Assembly: GCA_026182355.1 (NCBI GenBank)
Contig: JAPFBL010000116.1
Span: 1 to 64,000 of the forward strand
Source of the DNA: Hermatobates lingyangjiaoensis
Taxonomy: Eukaryota; Arthropoda; Insecta; Hemiptera; Hermatobatidae
Length of the DNA: 64,000 bases
Reading direction: 5' to 3'
A model generated the notes under the pieces. It was not told where the DNA came from. It worked only from the letters and a program-made list of their open reading frames with translations, and ran no database searches. A program made the position numbers and the translations under genes. Shown here one piece after another: positions 57,236 through 64,000 of this stretch. The first letter of the stretch is position 1. Every line of letters begins with the position of its first letter.

Positions 57236-57414
57236 AGTTATTCAATGAAAGTTATAAACAGTATATATAATATATACAAACATTGTTAAAAATAAGCTTC
57301 TGCATATTTAGCTGAAACTTGCTTTTTTACAAGTTTCTCTACTTTGCTAAATAACGCTCTTGTTACTACATCCACAGTGTATAATATACCAACAATCGTC
57401 GACGTTTTAAATAA

Positions 57415-57455
57415 GTCCATGTTTCAGCTGTCCTCAGCCATTATCAAGACATGAA
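57415..57455 (-). ncRNA. Degenerate hammerhead, family J
   Basis: Minus strand: TTGATAA (complement of 57441-57447) in place of CTGANGA, extra T, helix II GGCTG-AGGA-CAGCT, GAAA (complement of 57422-57425), ACATGGAC. Same architecture, but with core mutations. Confidence 0.48.
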
Positions 57456-57459
57456 TGAG

Positions 57460-58465
57460 TCTTGGAACAGATAGTTCTTTAATATAAGAAGAGTAAAACG
57501 TGTTATGGGAGTTGGGGGGATTAAAACTGTTTTTCTAGTATCCCGGGGGGTCTTTGCCGCTACCTGGGAAGATTCTACCTGGCTTGGAGTTGATTTAAAC
57601 AGTTTTAATACTTTTTTACTATTCACTAATTATATATTAATATATGATTTCTTTTTCTGTAGAAGTATAACTTCTGTTAATTTAAGTCTATGTTGGTCTC
57701 GTCTTAGTTTTATTATTTTCGTTCCTTCTACTAGTCCTTTCCTGCTTGGCTTAGCATGGTAGACTTGCTCTGTGTGTTTTCTAGGGGCTCCAGATAACAG
57801 GTTCATAGTGAGTATTCTAGACAGTGTAGTTGTAGTTACTCCAATGTATGAGTGTTTGTGATTTTTATGACTAATAACAAGACAGAAAACTTCTAAATTA
57901 ATCATGATTTAAATTATTTTCAGATATTATTAAAAAATGTATTGGTTGTAACCTATATGATAACGAAAAACACCATATGAATGAACAAAAAATCCTTTAA
58001 ACATGCTCTGTAATTTATCACTTTTTAATAAAATATAAATTCATTGTCCATTAAATTTTATATGTAAAAATAAACTTATTTATATTGATCAACTAGCAAA
58101 CTTTGAAGGTACTTTTCATAACATGAAATATGTTACTGCTACTAAATCACACCATGACTGGTGTCCCTACTCTATGTTTTTGCTCATGAATAGGCAGTCC
58201 AGGATTAGTCACGGAGTCAAGAAATTCAGTTGGATAATGAGCTGCTCATCTCTAATTACTCTCTTTACCGACTTATAAGTTCATTCTTCGGTTTTGTATA
58301 GCGTAAGTACTTGTTTGTTGATTTTTCCTGCCTATTAATTAGTAGGGGTTGAGAATTGCTTGTTCACAAAGCCAGTTATTCTGAATCTTGAGGTCTGAGA
58401 AACACCTTGTCAATAAGCCCTTGTTGGGAGCTTAAACGCAAATGAACTTAAAATGAACTAACAAT
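57460..58465. other. AT-rich stretch, nothing recognised
   Basis: Overlapping opposite frames at 57505-57905 have no recognisable domain. Confidence 0.5.
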
Positions 58466-58471
58466 ACCTAC

Positions 58472-58690
58472 TTGCTACCTGTATATTTTCAAAATAGACA
58501 TGGCTTAAAAGTTCATAAATTTGCTTCTACGTGTAATTTTCAATCCATTCAGAGCTTATATTTTAAGTTAGACATACAAAAATCAATTGTCAAAGTTTCA
58601 GCTCGCTATGTATCATGGTGGCTGAGTTTGCTAATGACAAAATTTTGCGGACAAACCGGCAAACCGACAGACAGAAAGACATTTTTCTAA
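58472..58690 (+). repeat. Probable interspersed repeat end with GACA-rich tail
   Basis: The segment ends with ACAAACCGGCAAACCGACAG and ACAGAAAGAC, a degenerate tetranucleotide tail typical of old retroelement or repeat ends. The 72-codon open frame through it is probably incidental. Confidence 0.35.
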
Positions 58691-58699
58691 GAGTGGATT

Positions 58700-59560
58700 C
58701 AGTTTCCCTAATGTATGAAATATGAAGATAACTTAAATGAGTCTTTTATAAGCAATGTACAGGAAAAAATATTTTTTATTTATATAATTGAGAACTAACT
58801 TATTGTTTTTTTATGAAATAATTAAATTTAAATATTATATTAAATGTTTCCTTAGTGTGGTAATTTTTGAATCACACAAATAATATTATTCAAAGTAAAT
58901 TGCATTCAAATGGAGATGTATAAATAACTATGTAGACTTACATAATAACGTGAATTTATGACTAAAATAAAAATTGGTACCAAGCGATTAGTTTAAATTT
59001 GATGTAATGTTACTTTATTAAAAGAAATAAGGGATAAAGTGCTTTAGTTTATAATTATCTGAGCTGTGTGAAGTACACTTGAATGGTGAGAGCTAATGAT
59101 CAGACCAAGTCTCTAATGAGGTGCTTAGAGTGGGCTGCAGGCCTATCCGAAGAGGGAAAGAAATCAATGACGGCATAACTGCCAATTAGAGCCTCTGTGT
59201 AGACTGTCTGGGAACTGCAGCAGCCGGAGTTACAGTAAATATACTGCCTTGTGTACCTAATGATATTAGCAAAAAACAAAGGTCTGCTGAAATATAACCC
59301 CATTCAAATCCAACCACTTAAAAGTCATAATGTATTCAAAAAATGTAATTATCTCTAACAGAATATATATTGCAATGAAATTATATAAATTATTAAGTGT
59401 TGTCAAAAACTGAAATCTAGTGAAATACACAATTTATCAACTTTTATAAATATTTAGGTTTTATAAATGTGTTATAAGACAGACAACACACCTCACGCAT
59501 TCATACACACGAAGAATACAATGTCACTGAGAGATGGGCAGGTAGGTAGAGAGATTGAGA
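58700..59560. other. Stretch with one GC-richer patch
   Basis: The patch at 59095-59300 is GC-richer, with a 67-codon minus-strand frame of no known family. Confidence 0.4.
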
Positions 59561-59569
59561 AAATAAGAA

Positions 59570-59676
59570 ATAGGGAGAGAGAGAGAAAGAGAGATAAAGA
59601 TACAAGATTGAAGGATTGCGGGAGGAGAGGTCCAAGACATATGTGTTTCAAACACACTCACACACTTACACACACA

Positions 59677-59757
<81 letters not shown>

Positions 59758-59795
59758 ACATACACATACAGACACACACACAGACACTCACACAC
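59570..59795. repeat. (GA)n and long (CA)n microsatellites
   Basis: A GA-rich run (59570-59600) and a CA run of over 100 bases (about 59653-59795). Long frames on both strands here are artefacts. Confidence 0.97.
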
Positions 59796-59829
59796 ATTGT
59801 GTATTACTTAAGCTAGCCGCAAAGAAGCA

Positions 59830-61470
59830 AGCAAACAAACAAACACATAAGTAAACAACACAAACAAATCGAACAAATAAACAAACATTTCTTATGAATA
59901 ATAAGAATTTAGATCATTGTGGATATCGAAGTATGAAAGTATATACAAAAATCTAAATTTTTTTTAACAATCAATATATTTTGGAAGAATACAAAAAAAA
60001 TTACTTAATAAATTGGATAAGATTGTTTAATTAAATCAGAATTACATTTTTTTCATAAGTGTATTACACATATAAATATTAAATTTCATATTTAAAAAAA
60101 AAGTATTTCGTTTATTTGACGTCGTTTTCTGCTAAGGGTATTAAAGAAGGGTAAACTCGGACGAAATTCCATTACACAGCAGAAGGCTGAGTGGCTACTT
60201 GAGCAAATCTCAGCTTAATGGAAAGAAAGGTTTCTAAGGTAAGCCAGTGCTCTCTGTTAATTGGAGATCCTAGCGATTATGAAGCTTTAGCCGTATCAGG
60301 ACCTAAGACGCACGTTCTCACCATCACACGCACACAAACACACAATACTTACATCGTCATATAATAACATGGAAAATGAGTGCATCCTTAATTCACTCAT
60401 CTTAATATTGATTATTATTTGATCTAACACAAAGCGAAGAACTGCTAATTCTGAGAAGAGCTTGAAAATATCTACTGCGCACTATTTGCTTGAAAAAATT
60501 AATTTAAACTAAATTTAATATAAGGAATTTCAATTTAAAATGATAGCATTCATTAAGGGATATAATTAGTTATCTTTTAAGCATACTTCATTCTAGAAAC
60601 AAATAAAATTTATTATCTTGATAACAAACAAGAATATAAAGGAGTACTTGAAGAAGCAGGGATATTAATTTGGAGAACAATAAGGCAGGCAAAATGAAGT
60701 ATATGTGGGAGATAAGGGGCTGATTCAGGCGGCGCTCTTTTCGTGCACTCACCCACTTGTACAAAAGCAAGCTAATTTATTCCATAAGGGCCCATTCATA
60801 TATGGAACCCCATTGTGTATTTTACATTATTTACACAAAATTATTATCACTATTTATTGTAACACACTGTTTATATAATCATAATAATTAAAATCTCGTT
60901 GGATAAAGAAAGGGCTGATAGACAAGGATAACTAGTTTGAGGACAGTATAGGTTTGCATTAAAGGGATATTACGTAGGATAATTACAAAGGTGACGCTAA
61001 ACCAAGCCCTTCATGAGTAAATGATTCAGCTCCAACATGTCCTCCCTTCAAGCATTTCTGAACGCATCCAGGGGATTAAATGTTTGCAAGGGATTAGGGT
61101 TGTCGTAATGCCATACATCATTTATCAAATAATATATTCTATAAAAAATATTAAGATTATTTTAAATAATAAATAGAAAAAAATTGCATTTAGAAATCAA
61201 AAATTTATACAAACTTGCAATATACTGGTTTTCTAAACATGCAGTTGTTATATTTACACATCGTAAATGCATTGTAAACATTTTCTTCAATTTTTTCGCA
61301 TCTTCTCTTTTATTTTTGAAATACTTGTCCAAAATTTTCCGTTTAACCGTCATAAGAAGGGATACCAGTTAATATGTACATTTATATCTCAATGTTTATA
61401 CTACAGTAAGGAATTCAGAGATGGGATTAAGACCTTACTGTTTAATATTGAAATATAAGTTACGCGTGTC
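59830..61470. other. AT-rich stretch, nothing recognised
   Basis: A short patch of GC-richer sequence occurs at 60120-60310. No coding or repeat match. Confidence 0.5.
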
Positions 61471-61473
61471 CGG

Positions 61474-61645
61474 GTAATGAATAGGTTTTTAGAAAAAGGA
61501 ATTTAAATAAACTAGCTCGCACGTGATTGAAGACAAGAATGGAGTTTATTAGTCAGCTCCTTCTGTTTATAGGAGAGGCAATGTTGATACGGACTTCAAC
61601 CCTCTAGTCTCTCGCGGCCGGCGTCTCTCGCGGGCCGGCATTACT
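61474..61645 (-). repeat. Putative 3' LTR, about 172 bp
   Basis: The minus strand starts AGTAATG next to the polypurine tract and ends CATTAC, giving inverted ends GTAATG...CATTAC. Inside are a tandem pair of GCCGGCC(C)GCGAGAGAC units (61605-61640), a TATAAAC box and an AATAAA signal about 15 bases further on. The boundary is inferred from one LTR only, since the other is outside the window. Confidence 0.6.
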
Positions 61646-61657
61646 GCCCCCTCCCAG
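61646..61657 (-). promoter_or_regulatory. Polypurine tract
   Basis: Minus strand ACTGGGAGGGGGC directly before the inferred LTR start, the usual primer site for plus-strand DNA synthesis. Confidence 0.65.
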
Positions 61658-61902
61658 TCCTTATCAACAATGCTCTCCGTACAAGTGTCTGAGTTATATC
61701 ATAAAATAACAAAACAAAACTTGACTCTAAACATAAGAAATGAATATAATGTTTTAACATTCAAAAATAAAATGACGTCCACACAAGTAACTGAATTAAC
61801 ATTGTTTATAGAAATTACAGAAATAACAAAAGATGAACTTCTATGATTATTTGTACAAAACAAAAATAACAAAATTAACAAAGGTAAACACACATAACTA
61901 CA
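61658..61902 (-). other. Non-coding spacer between pol and LTR
   Basis: AT-rich, with no sizeable frame on the coding strand. The plus-strand frame that overlaps it is a shadow of pol. Confidence 0.6.
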
Positions 61903-64000
61903 CTATATCGTTCGCACCATTGGTGGGACTTTCCTTCTCACCCGTCGCAGTTCCTGAAAATGAACTATTTCTTGTTTCAGGGTGTCCGTTCCTATCCTCC
62001 ATATCTGTGCTCTGTACCGTGGTAACGTTGCGAGTACTTCGTATGGCCCTACGTATCTCGGGTCCGATTTCCTTCGCTTCTGCCTATTTAGTTTATATAC
62101 GAAGTCCCCTTTTTGTATCAACCCTACTGTTTCTTCTGCTTTCCTTTGATTATATTGCTTGGTCCATCTTTCTTTTGCTGCTTTGACTCTATTATGTAAC
62201 CTTTGTGGATCCGCTTCCTTTTTCCGCAATTCAAATGGTGTTGCCTCTGTGGTCGAGTGAATACTACTGTTGTATGCTAGGACCGCTCTGGCCATTGCCA
62301 CATGACCCTTTATGTTTTTTGCATCAGCCAATAACTGCAAGTGTTCCGTTAGAGTGTTATGTAGTCTCTCTATTGCTCCGTGGGACCTTGGATGACCCGG
62401 TGTACACCAATGGGGGTTTATATTGAATTCTTTTAACAGGGTTTTTATTTTAACGTTGTTGAACTCTCGCCCTCTGTCCATATAGATCGTTCTCGGGCAG
62501 TCAAACGTGGCCAAATACGACAGCAATGCCTCTTCTGTACTTTCACTTGATTTACTTGTTAGTGGCCATGCTGAGGCTAACTTCGTTAGTCTATCTATTG
62601 TTGTTAAATATTTGTTTCCGTCGTATGTAAATATATCAATTTCTAGCTCCTCAAAGGGTCCCTCGGGCGTCTGACTTTGTAATAATGGAGGTACAAGTGG
62701 TACTCTTTCATACTTCCTCCTTTTGCATATTTCACAGTCCTTTATCACTTGGGCTATCCTCTTGCCCATTTGGAGCCAGTAATGCGACCTCTGTAGATGT
62801 TTAAGGGTCTCTGTGACACCACGATGGTTGGTTTTTCCCCTGTGATAATTTAGGATGACCTCTTTCTGCTGCTCTTCGTCTTCTACCGTTTCTACCTGGT
62901 TCTTACAGATTATGAAATGAGCTCCTTGTCTCAGCTCTCTTTCCTGAATTAGTCGGAGTAGTCTATTTTCAAGTTCTTGTGATTCTATAAAGAAATGGTA
63001 TACCTTTCCTGGCACTGTTAGTTGGTTTATGACTGTACTTAATTGTTCGTTGTTCGCTTTCGTTCCTCCTGTAATAATATTTATTTTTAAGTGGCCATAT
63101 TTGTGCAATTGGGTGTTTATTATTTCTTCTGTGTCGTCTTTTATAATTATTTGATTTCTCTTGTTGTTTATTATATCCTGACTAATCTCAGCTTCCGGTC
63201 CATTTCGTTGTTCTTGGTCTTCATCTTCGTCTGGTGTCCCGTTGGCGAAGAACTCTCGCACGTCCCTGGAGGTACTTGGCTCTCTCGTACTACTTCTCGT
63301 AATGACGTTGACGTTTCTGGACAAACAGTCGGCTACTTCATTATCAACGCCCTTTACGTGCTGGACCCTGAAGTTGTATGCAGCTATCCTTTCTTTCCAC
63401 TTTGCTATCCGGGCTGACGTCTCCTTTAAATTCCCGATCCACATTAGGGGCCTATGATCTGTTCTAATAGTGAACTCAGCCGCAAAAAGGTAGGGTCGGA
63501 AATGTTCTACAGTCCACACTATGCCTAACATTTCCCTTTCTATTGTGCTATACCTTTTTTCTGCTGGTGATAATTTTCTGCTGGCGTAGGCTATTGGTCG
63601 CTCTCCCTGGATAGTTTCCTGCATCAAGACTCCCCCGATAGCTTCTTGACTGGCATCTGTCATTACAATGAATGGTTTGTTTAGGTCAGGAAATTGGAGC
63701 AACAGCGGGCCCCGCAACGCCTTCTTACACTGCTTTACTGCTTCTCTTAGATCTTCTGTTTGTATAAACTTCTTTCCTTTCTTTAAACTGTCCGTCAAGG
63801 GGTTCGTGATTGCTGCAAAGTCCTTTACGTACCTTCTGTAGAAACCTATCATACCTAGAAAAGCCCTGATGTCTTTGGGTCCCTTTGGATAGGGTAATCG
63901 ATCTATTGCTTCAACCTTCTTAGGGTCGGGTCTTACTCCTTCACCTGAGATAAGGTGCCCCATAAATCTAACCTCTTTTTGATATAAGCGGGTTTTATCC
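61903..64000 (-). CDS. pol: Ty3/gypsy pol polyprotein, C-terminal part (RT end, RNase H, integrase)
   Basis: The frame is open from the window edge to a TAG at 61903-61905. Twelve codons precede the first internal Met at 63963, which is not a true start; residues below are counted from that Met. Residues 1-66 are the RT thumb (GHLIS, FLGMIGFYRRYV). RNase H spans about 90-216 with D103, E144, D169 and D212 as the expected catalytic acids. A linker of about 150 residues, acid-rich in part, follows. Integrase has a zinc finger H374-x5-H380-x29-C410-x2-C413, a catalytic D443, D496, E532 triad (D,D-35-E), and a C-terminal GPY-type module near 636-641 (RYVGPY). All these residues are present, so the enzymes could be functional. 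Clade is uncertain; the integrase core resembles the errantivirus side of Ty3/gypsy. Confidence 0.93.
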   Translation of the reverse strand, partial: DKTRLYQKEVRFMGHLISGEGVRPDPKKVEAIDRLPYPKGPKDIRAFLGMIGFYRRYVKDFAAITNPLTDSLKKGKKFIQTEDLREAVKQCKKALRGPLLLQFPDLNKPFIVMTDASQEAIGGVLMQETIQGERPIAYASRKLSPAEKRYSTIEREMLGIVWTVEHFRPYLFAAEFTIRTDHRPLMWIGNLKETSARIAKWKERIAAYNFRVQHVKGVDNEVADCLSRNVNVITRSSTREPSTSRDVREFFANGTPDEDEDQEQRNGPEAEISQDIINNKRNQIIIKDDTEEIINTQLHKYGHLKINIITGGTKANNEQLSTVINQLTVPGKVYHFFIESQELENRLLRLIQERELRQGAHFIICKNQVETVEDEEQQKEVILNYHRGKTNHRGVTETLKHLQRSHYWLQMGKRIAQVIKDCEICKRRKYERVPLVPPLLQSQTPEGPFEELEIDIFTYDGNKYLTTIDRLTKLASAWPLTSKSSESTEEALLSYLATFDCPRTIYMDRGREFNNVKIKTLLKEFNINPHWCTPGHPRSHGAIERLHNTLTEHLQLLADAKNIKGHVAMARAVLAYNSSIHSTTEATPFELRKKEADPQRLHNRVKAAKERWTKQYNQRKAEETVGLIQKGDFVYKLNRQKRRKSDPRYVGPYEVLATLPRYRAQIWRIGTDTLKQEIVHFQELRRVRRKVPPMVRTI

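Larger units (their letters stand above)
61474..64000 (-). mobile_element. Ty3/gypsy LTR retrotransposon, 3' half, truncated by window end
   Basis: Read on the minus strand, the order is end of RT, RNase H, integrase, a 240-bp non-coding stretch, a polypurine tract and a short LTR. The reading frame is intact over the whole visible pol, so the copy may be recent. gag, protease, most of RT, the primer-binding site and the 5' LTR lie outside the window. No envelope-like frame exists between integrase and LTR. Confidence 0.88.

Noticed and set aside
59467..59816. Overlapping long frames on both strands
   Set aside because: They translate the CA/TG repeat into His-Thr or Cys-Val runs.
61833..63457. 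Plus-strand frames opposite the retroelement
   Set aside because: Shadows of the minus-strand pol frame.
1..64000. CRISPR arrays, bacterial operons, phage genes
   Set aside because: No regularly spaced repeats of that type, no ribosome-binding-site-led gene clusters; composition and repeats are those of an animal nuclear genome.

Overview
The window is strongly AT-rich, gene-poor nuclear DNA from a metazoan, most likely an invertebrate and plausibly an arthropod. The assignment rests on repeat content: tRNA-derived SINEs, hAT elements with 8-bp target duplications, a Helitron-type end, a Ty3/gypsy LTR element, a LINE fragment and many Penelope-like hammerhead motifs. No complete host protein-coding gene was recognised. 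Nearly all open frames are short, AT-driven or microsatellite translations. The species cannot be named from the sequence.

Main signal: at least ten different sequence families fit a minimal type I hammerhead ribozyme (HHR). Each has CTGANGA, one extra base, a hairpin helix II, GAAA, a very short self-complementary helix III and a NUH cleavage site, often with a pairable helix I. Ribozymes of this small form are known from Penelope-like retroelements (PLEs), where they act as dimers. Many copies sit in head-to-head palindromes, and two have clear 12-14 bp target-site duplications. Family labels are mine, with the helix III strand in brackets: A (AGATCT), B (ACGCGT), C (AGGCCT), D (AATT), E (ACCGGT), F (ACGT), G (ACATGT), H (ATGT), I (ATAT), J (degenerate).

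Layout. 1-3.3 kb: microsatellite, family C palindrome, several HHRs, family H palindrome. 3.3-10.2 kb: mostly unique sequence, an almost perfect family B palindrome (5.65-5.97 kb), a decayed family A palindrome, and a hAT element containing a family F ribozyme. 10.2-17.8 kb: TG repeat, SINEs, family E palindrome. 19-25.5 kb: a cluster of family A and D palindromes, a PLE-like coding remnant, AT/GA/CA repeats. 25.5-33.6 kb: mostly unclassified, with one SINE. 33.6-35.6 kb: a second family C palindrome split by a hAT element, then a Helitron-type end. 37-45 kb: LINE fragment, tRNA-like SINE, one candidate exon, a CCGTCAAAATCTCGAGG repeat cluster, a second PLE-like remnant. 48-57.5 kb: family B, D, G and J copies, SINEs, a long inverted repeat. 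59.5-59.8 kb: a long CA repeat. 61.47-64 kb: the 3' half of a Ty3/gypsy element on the minus strand, running off the end, with integrase, RNase H, polypurine tract and a short LTR.

Taken together this looks like intergenic or large-intron DNA shaped by successive insertions. Nesting gives relative ages: hAT elements insert into or contain ribozyme elements, and older families are decayed while family B at 5.7 kb is nearly fresh. All assignments come from reading by eye; no folding, alignment or database search was run.
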